Shown: positions 1-11,700 of the stretch, in pieces
How positions within the stretch are numbered: position 1 is the stretch's first letter
How the letters are laid out: each line of letters begins with the position of its first letter
Source of the DNA: Streptomyces sp. HD
GTDB lineage: Bacteria; Actinomycetota; Actinomycetes; Streptomycetales; Streptomycetaceae
Direction: 5' to 3'
Assembly: GCF_028369295.1 (NCBI RefSeq)
Contig: NZ_JAQMYP010000038.1
Location: forward strand, 38,800-102,799
DNA: 64,000 nucleotides
Position numbers and translations under genes: made by a program
The notes under the pieces: model-generated
What the model was told of the DNA's origin: nothing
The model's input: the letters and a program-made list of their open reading frames with translations, nothing else
Database searches by the model: none

Positions 1-2022
1 CATGTACCAACCCGGCGGGGCCAGGTTCGGGTTGCTCGTCACGTTCAGGTCGACGTTGTCGCCGTCCACCGACAGCGGCAGGTCCACGAACCGCTGGTTC
101 GGGTCGGAGGAGTGGGTGACGGCGGCCGGGCGGATCAGCTCGGCCTTGGCGATGGGGCGGTCGACGGTGATGCGCTGGGTGTCGCCGTACGTCCACTCGC
201 TGTCGATCACCGAAGTGATCGTCGGGCGCTCGCCCTTGAGGAGATAGGGCGGGGTGTAGATCGACACGTCGTGGTTCCAGGAGCCGTTGCCCGGGTTGTC
301 GCCGGTCGCCATCACCCGGCCGTCGGGCAGGAGGAACGCCGAGGAGTGGTAGCCGCGCTCCTCCGGGTCCGCCGCCACCGGGTCGAAGGTGCCCGTCGCC
401 GGGTCGTAGAGCGACGACTCGTACACCGGGTCGGCCCGGTTGTGCAGCGCGCCGCCCGTCTCCAGGACCTTGCCGTCGGGCAGGAGTACCGCGGAGACGT
501 ACATCTTGCCCTGGTCGCCGGTCTGCGGGACCTTGCCGCCGCCGAGGTCGACGGTGCCCTGCGGGAGCGGCGGTCCTGCGACGTAGGACGGGCTCGGCTG
601 CTTGAGGTCGATGACGTCGGTGAGGCGGTTCGCGTCGGGGTTGGAGTCGATGTTGCCGCCGCCGATGGTGAGGACCTTCTGGTCCTGGGCCGGGGGCAGC
701 AGCACGCTCGCGGACTGGTCGCGCTCGTCCTTGTTCCGCAGGCCCGGGATCTGGGTGACCGTGTTGGCGTCGTAGTCGTAGATCGCCGAGCCCGTGCCCG
801 GGATGTTGTTGCCGAAGACATGGCTGCCGGAGTAGAAGAGGCGGCCGTCCTGCATCAGGATCATCGACGGGTACAGGCCCCAGTACGACCAGGTCTGGTT
901 GACCTTCCAGAGCTCCAGCCACTTCTGCTCGGCGTCCGACCACCGCTCGGCGGTGACCGAACCGGTCGAGTCCTCCTTCAGGCCGCCGAAGGAGATGACG
1001 TCACCGTTGCCGAGGATCGTCGCCGACGGGTACCAGTGGCCGTCGTTCATGTCGTTGGTCCTGCTGTAGGTCTCGGTGACCGGGTCGAAGACGTACGAGT
1101 CCTTGAAGCCCTGGTAGCCCATCGTGCCGTCGGCCGACGGATAGCCCTTGTTGCCGCTCATCACGAGCACCCGGCCGTCCTGCAACTGCACATGCCCGGC
1201 GCAGAACATGTCCTTCGGCGTGGGGATCTGCCTGTACGTGCCGTTCTCGGGGTCGTAGACCGCGCTGGTGAACGTGCCCGCCTCGAACATCTCCTCGCTG
1301 TTGCCGGAGCCGGCGATCAGCAGCACCTTGCCGTTGTTGAGGACGACGGAGTGCATGGACCGCACCGGGTTCCGAGTCGGCAGGACGTCCCAGCGGCCGT
1401 TGGCGCACTCCTCGGCGGTGCCCGTGCACACCGGGTCCGGGGCGGGGTCGGCGACCTGGTCCATGGTGTAGTCGTCGGTGGTGACGGAGCCGGTGCCGTA
1501 GACGGAGACGCCCCAGGCGATGCGGTCGGTGCCGGTGGGGACCTCGGGAGTGCGGACCGTCGCCTCGGTCCAACTGCCCGCCATCTCCAGCGTCTTGAGG
1601 TCGGTCCAGTACTGCCAGCCCGCCGTCGCGTCGTGCCGGAACAGGGTGACCGAGGTGTCGGGGGTGGTCGACCTGTACCAGAGCCCCAGGTCGTACTGCT
1701 TGCCCGGCGTGACGACCGGGGCGCACTCGGCGGACTCGGTGATGAGCGCCTTGCGGTCGCCCTCGACACGCCGGGTGAGCGTCACCTTCATGGCCTTGGA
1801 GCCCGAGTGGGCGTCGGCCACCGTCTCGAAGGTGAAGTCGTTGTCGCCCCAGCCGGACTTCTTCCAGCAGTAGGGCATGTCGGCCCCCTGACCTGAGCCC
1901 GCGGTCTCGAAGCCGGGGTTCTTGACGAGGTTGGCGGCGGAGGCGGACTGGGGCGAGGTGAGGAGCAGGCCGGTGGTGAGGACCATGACGGCCAGGAGGG
2001 CCGTTCTCCGTCCGGATCTCAT
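1..2022 (-). CDS. Secreted galactose-oxidase-like copper-radical oxidase with N-terminal CBM-like domain (3' end cut by window)
   Basis: Visible part is 674 codons, cut at PPGWYM close to the expected C-terminus. Residues 1-29 form a signal peptide ending in ASA. A carbohydrate-binding-like domain follows (about 30-170, NPGFETAG), then a kelch propeller with repeated LPDGRV blades. The copper and radical residues of galactose oxidase/GlxA can be matched: Cys274 (DMFCAGH) and Tyr331 (GHWYPSAT) for the Cys-Tyr cofactor, Tyr558-His559 (GYHSSAF) and His637 (VTHSSDPNQR). The family oxidises primary alcohols of sugars or small alcohols to aldehydes and releases hydrogen peroxide. S. lividans GlxA lacks such a long N-terminal domain, so this is probably a paralog rather than GlxA itself. 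The ATG at 2022 overlaps the stop of the upstream transferase as ATGA, making it the last gene of a four-gene operon. The substrate is unknown. Confidence 0.88.
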   Translation of the reverse strand, partial: MRSGRRTALLAVMVLTTGLLLTSPQSASAANLVKNPGFETAGSGQGADMPYCWKKSGWGDNDFTFETVADAHSGSKAMKVTLTRRVEGDRKALITESAECAPVVTPGKQYDLGLWYRSTTPDTSVTLFRHDATAGWQYWTDLKTLEMAGSWTEATVRTPEVPTGTDRIAWGVSVYGTGSVTTDDYTMDQVADPAPDPVCTGTAEECANGRWDVLPTRNPVRSMHSVVLNNGKVLLIAGSGNSEEMFEAGTFTSAVYDPENGTYRQIPTPKDMFCAGHVQLQDGRVLVMSGNKGYPSADGTMGYQGFKDSYVFDPVTETYSRTNDMNDGHWYPSATILGNGDVISFGGLKEDSTGSVTAERWSDAEQKWLELWKVNQTWSYWGLYPSMILMQDGRLFYSGSHVFGNNIPGTGSAIYDYDANTVTQIPGLRNKDERDQSASVLLPPAQDQKVLTIGGGNIDSNPDANRLTDVIDLKQPSPSYVAGPPLPQGTVDLGGGKVPQTGDQGKMYVSAVLLPDGKVLETGGALHNRADPVYESSLYDPATGTFDPVAADPEERGYHSSAFLLPDGRVMATGDNPGNGSWNHDVSIYTPPYLLKGERPTITSVIDSEWTYGDTQRITVDRPIAKAELIRPAAVTHSSDPNQRFVDLPLSVDGDNVDLNVTSNPNLAPPGWYM

Positions 2023-3200
2023 GCGGTACTCCTTGCTGTGCGGCTCCTGCGCGGCAGGTAGACCAGCGCTTCGGTCCCGACGAAGCGCAGGACGAACGTG
2101 ATGACCAGGGCCAGCGCGGTCGCGGGCAGCACGGCCAGCCCGAACCGGCCCACCAGCAGCGCGATCAGCGGGATGCGCAGCACCAGGTCGGCGTTGGCGA
2201 GCAGCGCGAACCGGATCGTGCGGTCGGCCCAGTGGCGGTGCCCGCGCCGGTCGCGGAACAGCAGCTTCTCGATGAGCAGGAAGTTCCAGGCCACGCCGAA
2301 CTGGTTGGCGACGATCTCCGCGGGGAGGTAGTGCAGCCCCGCCCGGGTCATCGCCCACAGCGCGACGAGGTTCGGCACGAAGCCCGTCAGCCCGATCAGC
2401 CCGAACACCACCATGCGGGCCAGCGGGTCGGCCGTACGCAGCCCGACGAGGTGGCGCAGGAAGCGGCGGCCCTCCGCCGCCGTGGACTTGGACTCCCCCG
2501 CGAACCGCTCCTGGAAGACGAACGGCACCTCGGTGACCGTGCGCGGGCGGCTGCGGACCGCGAGCTCCAGCAGGATCTTGTAGCCGAGCGGCTTGAGCGC
2601 CTCGGCGGTGATGTCGCTGCGGCGGATCGCGAAGAAGCCGCTCATCGGGTCGCTGATGCCGTGCAGCCGGCGCGGGAAGAGGGCCTTGGTCAGCCAGGTC
2701 GCCGCCCGCGACACGGCCACCCGGTAGCTGCCCGCGAGCCCGGCCCGGCTGCCGCCCTTGATGTACCGGGAGGCGACGACGAGCCCGGCGTTCGCGCGCT
2801 CGCCGGTGGCCACCAGCTCCGGGACCAGGGACGGCGGGTGCTGGCAGTCGCCGTCCATGACGACGATCCAGTCCGACCCGGCCGCCTTCATCCCCTCGAC
2901 GACCGCGCCGCCCAGCCCGCCGACGGGTTCGTCACGGTGGATGACGGTGACCGGGAACGGGCAGTCCTGCGCGGCCTCCTCGACGACCTGCGGGGTGTCG
3001 TCGGTGGAGTCGTCCACGAAGACGACCTCGCAGGGCAGCCGGGACGGCACCGACTCGGTGATCCGACGCAGCAACTGCCGTACGTTCGCCGATTCGTTGA
3101 AGGTCGGTACGACGATGGTGACGGCGCCCGGTTCGGGCACCTCGGCGGTCTCGACGGACGGATCGCCCAGCTCGCCGGGGGCGGTGTACTCGTGGGTCAT
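2019..3200 (-). CDS. GT2 polyprenyl-phosphate glycosyltransferase fused to GtrA-like membrane domain
   Basis: 393 aa. Residues 27-245 are a dolichol-phosphate-mannose-synthase type GT2 domain with VVPTFNES at the nucleotide-binding start and the metal-binding DGD at 116-118. The C-terminal 130 residues form a GtrA-like bundle of about four membrane helices (from ARMVVFGLIGLTGF). Such proteins load a sugar from a nucleotide donor onto polyprenyl phosphate and help move the lipid-linked sugar across the membrane. It overlaps the GT39 gene upstream and the oxidase downstream by ATGA on both sides. The inferred role is to supply the lipid-linked sugar used by the GT39 enzyme. The ATG at 3200 was chosen because it gives the exact overlap; a longer reading of the frame upstream would only shadow the GT39 gene. 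Confidence 0.9.
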   Translation of the reverse strand: MTHEYTAPGELGDPSVETAEVPEPGAVTIVVPTFNESANVRQLLRRITESVPSRLPCEVVFVDDSTDDTPQVVEEAAQDCPFPVTVIHRDEPVGGLGGAVVEGMKAAGSDWIVVMDGDCQHPPSLVPELVATGERANAGLVVASRYIKGGSRAGLAGSYRVAVSRAATWLTKALFPRRLHGISDPMSGFFAIRRSDITAEALKPLGYKILLELAVRSRPRTVTEVPFVFQERFAGESKSTAAEGRRFLRHLVGLRTADPLARMVVFGLIGLTGFVPNLVALWAMTRAGLHYLPAEIVANQFGVAWNFLLIEKLLFRDRRGHRHWADRTIRFALLANADLVLRIPLIALLVGRFGLAVLPATALALVITFVLRFVGTEALVYLPRRSRTARSTA

Positions 3201-4846
3201 CGCACGCCTCCGGCGGCTGTCTGGATCTGTCGGATCTCGACGCGGTCCTCGCCGCTGCCGAAGACGGCGACCGGCTTGGAGTGCTCGATGGCCGCCTTGA
3301 CGCCCGGCAGGTCGACCGCGTCGCGCCGCACCGTCGGGGAGGCGACGACGTAGTCGAGGTCCTTCCAGCCGCGCGGCATCGTCCTGGTCACGGCCGGGTC
3401 GAGGTCGGCCTTGTAGAACCAGATGGCGCCGAGCCCGGGCTCGTACCCGGCGTGCACCAGGTCCAGCCACAGCGCGTCGTCGACGAGGACACGGGTGTCC
3501 CCCGGGTCCGCCACCTCGGTGGACAGCCACTTCGACGCGGCCCGGTAGGGCGCGTTGGCGTCGGCGGTGACGGCGGTGCGGTCGCCCTCGTACCAGTGCG
3601 GGACGACGTACGCACCGGCGCCGATCGCAAGGACGGTCGCGAGGGCGTACCGGCCGCCGGTGACGTACCGGTGCTCGGCCTCGGACCGCCGGCGCCGCAG
3701 ACAGGCATGGGCGACGGAGGCGGTGCCTCCGGCGAGGACCAGGGCGAGGAACGGCAGTGCCTGGATGACGTACATGGCGGGCAGGTATCCGCCCGGGCGC
3801 ATGGCCACCACGGCGAGGACGACCACCGCGAACGACGGTCCGGCCAGGGCGCGGGCGGTGACCGACCAGCGCCAGGTGGCCAGGAGCAGCAGACCCCCCG
3901 CGAGGCCGCCGAGAATGAGGACGCGGTCGTAGTAGAGCCAGGACCGCAGGACGCCGTTCGAGCCCGAGCCGGCGTCGAGGATGAAGCCCGAACCCGGCCT
4001 GGTCATCTGGTACTTGATGCCGTCCCAGAGCGAGACATGTCCGGCGCCCGGCAGCAACTCGCCCTTCAGCAGGGCGAAGAGGGGGTACGACAGGCCGATC
4101 AGCGCGCACGCCGTGACGGCGCCGGTGAGGGCGAACTTGCGGGTGTCGCGGTGGCTGTGCCGCCACATGGTGATGAGGACCGCGGGCAGGACGAGGAGCA
4201 TCGTCTCCTTGGTCAGTACGGCCGTGGCGGCCGCGATCCCGGCGCCGAAGTGGTGCCAGAGGTGACGGCTCGGCGAGGCGGCCAGGGCGAACGCGAGGAG
4301 CGTCCACATCACCGCGAGGTTGTCGAGGAAGATCTCCCGCTGGAGCACGACCGACAGGGGCGAGAGCCCGAACAGGACCATGCCGAGGCCGGCCGCCCAG
4401 CGCGGCAGCGACAGCCGCCGCCCGAGCACATAGAGCAGGACCGCGCTGACCGCGCTGATGACGAGCATCGCGGCGCGCATGGTGCCGACGGTCATCGAGT
4501 CGGGGCTGAGCGCGGCCGGTATCCAGGTCAGCAGGGCGAGCTGGATCCAGCCGAGCGGCGGGTGGTCGTACCAGTAGGTGTAGTGGGCGAGGCCCCGGCC
4601 CTCCTGGACGGCCCAGGCCTGGGCGAGATAGGTGCCCTCGTCGTCGCTGAGGGTCGGGTAGTCGGCGATGTTCCAGCCCTGGACGACGAGGATCGCGACG
4701 AGGAGTACGCCGCACAGGGCGAGGTCGGAGCGGGAGGAGCGGAGACGGCTCGGCGGTTCCGTTCGACTGGTCGAACGCGTCACAGGGACAGGTTGTCTCT
4801 GCGCGGGGACCTTCGGAGTGGTCACCGCGGGAAGGGTGGAGGTCAC
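3197..4846 (-). CDS. GT39/ArnT-like polytopic membrane glycosyltransferase
   Basis: 549 aa. A charged cytoplasmic N-terminus of about 40 residues is followed by some ten predicted membrane helices. The first periplasmic loop carries the acidic DDE motif (residues 68-70, TLSDDEGTYLAQAW) and a nearby YWYDHPP, typical of PMT/ArnT-type GT-C enzymes that take a sugar from a polyprenyl-phosphate donor. The C-terminal 150 residues look extracytoplasmic. Starts and stops overlap those of both neighbours by four bases, so the operon is probably translationally coupled. The natural donor would be the product of the GT2-GtrA protein encoded next. The acceptor (protein, glycan or lipid) cannot be told from sequence. 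Confidence 0.88.
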   Translation of the reverse strand: MTSTLPAVTTPKVPAQRQPVPVTRSTSRTEPPSRLRSSRSDLALCGVLLVAILVVQGWNIADYPTLSDDEGTYLAQAWAVQEGRGLAHYTYWYDHPPLGWIQLALLTWIPAALSPDSMTVGTMRAAMLVISAVSAVLLYVLGRRLSLPRWAAGLGMVLFGLSPLSVVLQREIFLDNLAVMWTLLAFALAASPSRHLWHHFGAGIAAATAVLTKETMLLVLPAVLITMWRHSHRDTRKFALTGAVTACALIGLSYPLFALLKGELLPGAGHVSLWDGIKYQMTRPGSGFILDAGSGSNGVLRSWLYYDRVLILGGLAGGLLLLATWRWSVTARALAGPSFAVVVLAVVAMRPGGYLPAMYVIQALPFLALVLAGGTASVAHACLRRRRSEAEHRYVTGGRYALATVLAIGAGAYVVPHWYEGDRTAVTADANAPYRAASKWLSTEVADPGDTRVLVDDALWLDLVHAGYEPGLGAIWFYKADLDPAVTRTMPRGWKDLDYVVASPTVRRDAVDLPGVKAAIEHSKPVAVFGSGEDRVEIRQIQTAAGGVR

Positions 4847-6204
4847 GCAGGGACGTCCTCTCGGAGGTCTCGGGTCACTGCGGCGTCGGCATCGGTATGG
4901 GCGAGATGCGCGCCGACGTGGCTGGTCAGCTCCCAGTCGTTCTGGCCGCGCTGCTCACGCCATACGGCGCGGACGGCGGCTCCGGCGAGGAGCACCTGGT
5001 AGAAGGGGCCGCCCACGACGAGCTTCAGGTAGTGCACGAAGCGGACGCGCAGTCCGTACTGCTTGCCGAAGTCGTGCAGTCCGACGATCTCGAAGACGAA
5101 GGTGACGAGCGCGGTGACGGCCGGCAGGAAGGTGATGAAGGCAACGCTCACGGACACGTCGAGGAACACCGCGATCGCGATGTTGAGCGGGATGACGAGC
5201 CCGGTGAAGGCCTGCATGAACGGCGTCATGAGCGTGTACCGGGCGAGCAACCGCTGCCCGAAGGTGGGCAGTTGCCGCCAGTCCTTCTTCCGGTAGACCT
5301 GAAGGAAGCCCTGGTTCCAGCGGGTGCGCTGCTTCAGCAGCGACATCAGGCTGCCGGGCGTCTCCTCCTTGGTCACCATGTCGGAGTCGTAGGCGACGAC
5401 GACTTTCTTGCCGACGCTGGACAGGCGCACGCCCAGATCGCAGTCCTCGGCCAGACAGTTCGGGTCCCAGCCGTCGGCTTCCCGCAGCACGTCGGTGCGG
5501 ACGAAGACGGTGTTGCCGCCGAGCGGGATGAACCCCTTCTGCGCGTGCAGATGGAGGCGCGAGCGGAACCAGAAGAAGTACTCCAGGCAGTTGCGCAGGC
5601 TGTACCAGCTGGAGTGGAAGTTGATCAGCTGGACCCCGCCCTGGACGACGTCCGCCTTCGTCGTCCGGAACGCGTGGTCGACATGGGCGAGGAGCTCCGG
5701 GTGGACCTGGTCCTCGGCGTCGAAGACCCCGACGACATCGCCGCGGCAGTGCGGCAGCGCCGTGTTCATGGCCTTCGGTTTGTTCTTCTTCTCGTGGGTG
5801 TCGACGACGACACGGACGCGCGGGTCACCTGCGGCGGCCTTCTCGGCGACCTCGGTGGTCTCCGGGTCGTCGTGCCCGACGATGACGATGATCTCGAAGT
5901 CGGTGTGGGTCGACTCCAGCAGCCGCTGGATGGTGTGGTCCAGCACGGCCTGTTCGTGCCGGGCCGGAAGCAGCAGTGAGAACGACAGATGCTCGTCCCC
6001 GTCCGGTCTGCCGAACCGGGTGGAGGCGAGCACCTCGGGCGTGCGCCACGCGTGCATCTGCCACCACAGAGTGAAGGCCGCCATCCAGAACAAGGCCAGC
6101 GAGACGGCCGATATGAAGACAGACGTCAGCAACAGATCCCCCCAGATCCCCAATGCCCCCTGCCGCGACAGTGAGTCACACCTGTCGCGGAACTGTGTAG
6201 ACAT
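4843..6204 (-). CDS. Membrane-embedded GT2 family transferase, cellulose-synthase-like
   Basis: 453 aa and first gene of the four-gene operon. One membrane helix at about 25-50 precedes the GT2 catalytic domain, which shows the DAED metal site (162-165), an AED acceptor-side motif (252-254) and QRTRW (292-296), the Q-x-x-RW signature of processive synthases. Three to four membrane helices follow from about 315. It lacks the C-terminal PilZ domain of BcsA and is shorter than I recall for CslA of S. coelicolor. It probably makes a beta-linked polysaccharide and exports it through its own membrane domain. Pairing with a radical oxidase recalls the cslA-glxA locus needed for a tip glycan, but two extra lipid-sugar transferases sit between the genes here. 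The ATG at 6204 is used. Confidence 0.87.
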   Translation of the reverse strand: MSTQFRDRCDSLSRQGALGIWGDLLLTSVFISAVSLALFWMAAFTLWWQMHAWRTPEVLASTRFGRPDGDEHLSFSLLLPARHEQAVLDHTIQRLLESTHTDFEIIVIVGHDDPETTEVAEKAAAGDPRVRVVVDTHEKKNKPKAMNTALPHCRGDVVGVFDAEDQVHPELLAHVDHAFRTTKADVVQGGVQLINFHSSWYSLRNCLEYFFWFRSRLHLHAQKGFIPLGGNTVFVRTDVLREADGWDPNCLAEDCDLGVRLSSVGKKVVVAYDSDMVTKEETPGSLMSLLKQRTRWNQGFLQVYRKKDWRQLPTFGQRLLARYTLMTPFMQAFTGLVIPLNIAIAVFLDVSVSVAFITFLPAVTALVTFVFEIVGLHDFGKQYGLRVRFVHYLKLVVGGPFYQVLLAGAAVRAVWREQRGQNDWELTSHVGAHLAHTDADAAVTRDLREDVPA

Positions 6205-6323
6205 TATTTGGGATCTGTGAAGTCCGCAGGCTGTTTCGATGAAGAGCGCGTTTCATCACAACGAGGCCCGAGAGTGAGCAATTCGCACACAGGTTGCGTA
6301 ACCGCCCCTCTCCTGCTGCCGTT

Positions 6324-8366
<2,043 letters not shown>

Positions 8367-8387
8367 CCTGCCGCAGTACCCCGCTCG

Positions 8388-8668
8388 TCACGCGGCAGGC
8401 GTCTCCCGGACAGTGACCTTGAACTTCGCGATGCCGCGGTCGGCAGGTGCGGAGACGACGCTCGGACAGGCCGTACGTCGAACGTGACGGGACCGTGGAG
8501 GACCTTGTCCGCCGCCACGCTCTCCTCCGGCGAGTCAGCGGGCTCTTCCGGGGCGGTGGCCTGCGTCGAAGCGGACGACTGCGTGGCGGGCTGCTTCTGC
8601 TCCGCGCCCCTGTCGTCCGACGACCCCGGCCCTCCTGGCCAATTCACACGTCTCCCCAAGCGATTCAC
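8388..8668 (-). pseudogene. Possible frameshifted remnant of a small acidic Ala/Pro/Glu-rich protein
   Basis: The 405 bases between the YyaL gene and the STAND gene contain no intact recognisable gene. On the minus strand a GTG at 8668 or 8647 opens a frame reading GPGSSDDRGAEQKQPATQSS and then GPVTFDVRPV. Just downstream the protein-like sequence continues in another frame as APADRGIAKFKVTVRETPAA and stops at 8388. The join would need a one-base shift near 8440-8460. The tail looks like a beta-strand segment of an extracytoplasmic domain. This is inferred from composition and the frame switch only; it could also be a real short gene with a different end. Confidence 0.3.
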
Positions 8669-8771
8669 ACACCTGCCGCCAGTGATCGGAGCCCGCCCGC
8701 CCTCTCGCCCCGACGCTCCGTCCGCAGCACACTTGACCAAGAACGCCATTGCCGCCGGAGGGGGACGTGAC

Positions 8772-11700
8772 ATGCGGGACAGCCATCGGGCTGAGGCCGA
8801 GCGGCTGTTGGCTCGGGCCGTGGAGGAGGAGGTGCGGCGTTCGGGCGGCCGCATCGAGGGGCAGGTGCTGCTGTCACGGGCGCGCGGGGCGCTGGACTCC
8901 ATCGCGCAGACGGCGGCCGAGGAGTACGAGGCGTACACCCGGGCCCTGGACGAGGCGGAGGCCGGCCGGCTGACGTTCGGTCAGCGGTTCGCGCGGGAGG
9001 GCGGCGGTACGCCGCTGATGGTGGCCGGCGTCGCGGCCCTCGCGGCGCTGGTGGCCGACCTCGCGCTCGGTACGGACACGACCACGGCGGTGGGGGCCGG
9101 CGTGACCGTGGGCGTCATCGGCGCGACGGCGACGGTCGTGAAGGTGGCCGGCACGCATCTGCCCGCCGCGCACCACCGCGCGGGAGCCGTCGGCCAGCCC
9201 GGCGGCCCGGAACAGCTGCGGCTGCAGTGGCTGACGGCGCTGGAGGTACGGGGCATCCGTCCGTTCCTCGACCAGCAACGGGTGCTGAGCGCGTCCACCG
9301 GCCCGAAGAAGACGGGGCCGCGGCTGAAGGGCGCGGACAAGAGCGCGGCGGCCCGCGGACGCAGCGTGCTGGAGCAGTCGTTCGGCCAACTGCCGGAGCC
9401 GGTCGATCCGTTCGGGGGCCGCAGGCAGGAGATGGCCCGCATCCGCCAGTGGGTACAGGCCGCGCGCGCGAGTACGGAGACGAAGCCGACGGTCGTCGTG
9501 CTGCACGGGGCGCCCGGCAGCGGTCGTACGGCACTCGCCGTCCACGCGGCCCACGATCTGAAGGACCAGTTCCGCGGGGCGTGCGTGGTGGATCTGCGGG
9601 GCGACACGACGGAGGAGTCGCCGCTGTCCACCCGGGATGCGCTGCTGCATCTGCTGAACCGACTGGGCGCGCCCCGTGAGCAGCTTCTGTTCCGTGAGCG
9701 TTCCTCGGCGGAGCAGCAGGTCAAGCGGCTGAGCGAGCTCTACCACCAGCACCTCACCGGCCTGCCGGTCACGGTCGTACTGGACGACGCCTCAAACCCG
9801 GAGCAGATCCGCACCCTCGTCCCCGAGCGCTCCGACAGCCTGGTCCTGGTCACCGCCCGCGAGCCCCTCGACCTGCCCGCGGACCTCGCCGCCTGGGTGC
9901 ACGAGCTTCCGGTGGCGGCCCTGGACGCGGCGGGCGCGGAGGAGCTGCTGACCGCGACGGCACAGGACTCCTCCGGCCCCTACGACGCCGAATCCGCCGA
10001 TCTGATACGGCAGTTGTGCGGCGGGCTGCCGCTGGCGCTGCGGATCGCGGGCTCGTCGCTGGGGCCGCGTTCACCGCGCACGCTGGCGACGGACCTGGGC
10101 GCGTACGGCCCGGTGGAGCCGATCGAGCGGGTGCTGTGGCTGCGCTACACCGACCAGCCGGAGATGGCGAGACGCCTGCTGCGCCGGCTCGCACTGGCCG
10201 GCCGGGCCTCGCTGGGCGCGGCAGCGGCGGCGTCGCTGCTGGCCACGGACGAGGCGGAGGCGACCCGCCACCTCGTGGCCCTCTCCCGGTCGGGCCTGAT
10301 CGACCACGTCCGCGGCAACCGCTACCGCCTGCACGACCTGGTCCGCGACTTCGCCCAGGCCCGCCTCCTCGACGAGGAGGAACCGGCGGAGCGTACGGCC
10401 GCGCAGGAGCGGCTGATCGTGAACTACGCGGAGCTGGCGGACTCGGTGCTGCGCCTGGTCGACGGCAACATGTCGACCCGCTCCGACCGTTTCAGCCCGC
10501 ACGGCTTCACCTCGCTGGACGACGCGCTGCGCTGGCTGGACGACGAGTCGAGCTTCATCACGGCGGCACTCAGACACGCGGAGGACGTGAACCAGGCGGC
10601 GGTGCTGAACCTGCTGGGCGCCCTGTGCGACTACTGCCTGCTGCGGGGCGACCTCTACCGCCTGGGCGAGATCAGCGAGTTGGCCGAAGCGGTCGACCAG
10701 GGCCTGCTGGTCCGCTCGGTGCAGTGGCGCACGGGTATCGCGGCCCGGCAGCTCGGCGAGCTGGACAAGGCCCGCACGACCCTGGCCTCGGTGGTGGACC
10801 TCTATATGGAGGCCCACCATGACGCGGGCGCGGCCCGCGCCCTGTGCTCCCTCGGCATCACCCTGCACCACCAGGGCAACCTGACCGAGGCGGCGACGAA
10901 ACTCCGCGAGGCCCTGGACCTGCAGTCGGCGCCCGCGCTGGCGACGGACCGCGCCTGGACGATGCACGCGCTGGCGGCGGTGGAGCGGGACCGCGGCCGG
11001 ATCTCCGAGTCCCTCGCCCTGCTGACCGAGTCGCTGTCCCTGCACCGCGCCGGCGAGTCGATCCACGGCGAGGCCTGGGCCCACTTCCAGCTCGGCCAGC
11101 TGGGCCTGCGCATGGGCGACGTACCGCGCGCGGAGACCGAACTGCGCACGGCCCTGGATCTGTACGGCCGCACCCGCGACGCCCGTGGCGAGGCCTGGGC
11201 CATGACCCAGCTGTCCCGCGCCCGGCTGGTCGCCGGCGACCCGTCCCCGGCGGTGGACGGCCTGCGCCAGGCGGCCGCCCGCCACCGCGACAACGAGGAC
11301 GCGCGCGGCGAGGCCTGGTCCCTCTACTACCTGGGCCAGGCCCTGGAGGAGACGGGCAACCTGGACCTCGCGGTACGCGAGCTGGAACGTTCACGCACGA
11401 TGTTCTCCCGTATGCGCGACGTGTACGGCCTCGCCTGCGCCCGGCACCACTCGGCACGGGTCACCCGCGACCAGCGCGCGGCGCAGACCGGCTCGCTGAA
11501 GAACTCCGGTTTCGCCCGCCAGCTCCTGATGGACGCCCGGGCCGACTTCCAGCGCATCGGCGTCTCCCACGGCGAGGCCTGGACCTGCCTGGAACTCGCG
11601 GTCGTGGACGCCGGCAACACCCGCACCCAGCAGGCCCTGACCCTGTGCGACGAGGCGGTGGGCCTGTTCACGTCGTACGGGGACCGCAGAGGCGAGGACT

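Noticed and set aside
2019..4715. Continuous 898-codon minus-strand frame
   Set aside because: Only the part from 3200 down encodes the GT2-GtrA protein; the rest lies out of frame inside the GT39 gene and has Arg/Pro-rich shadow composition.
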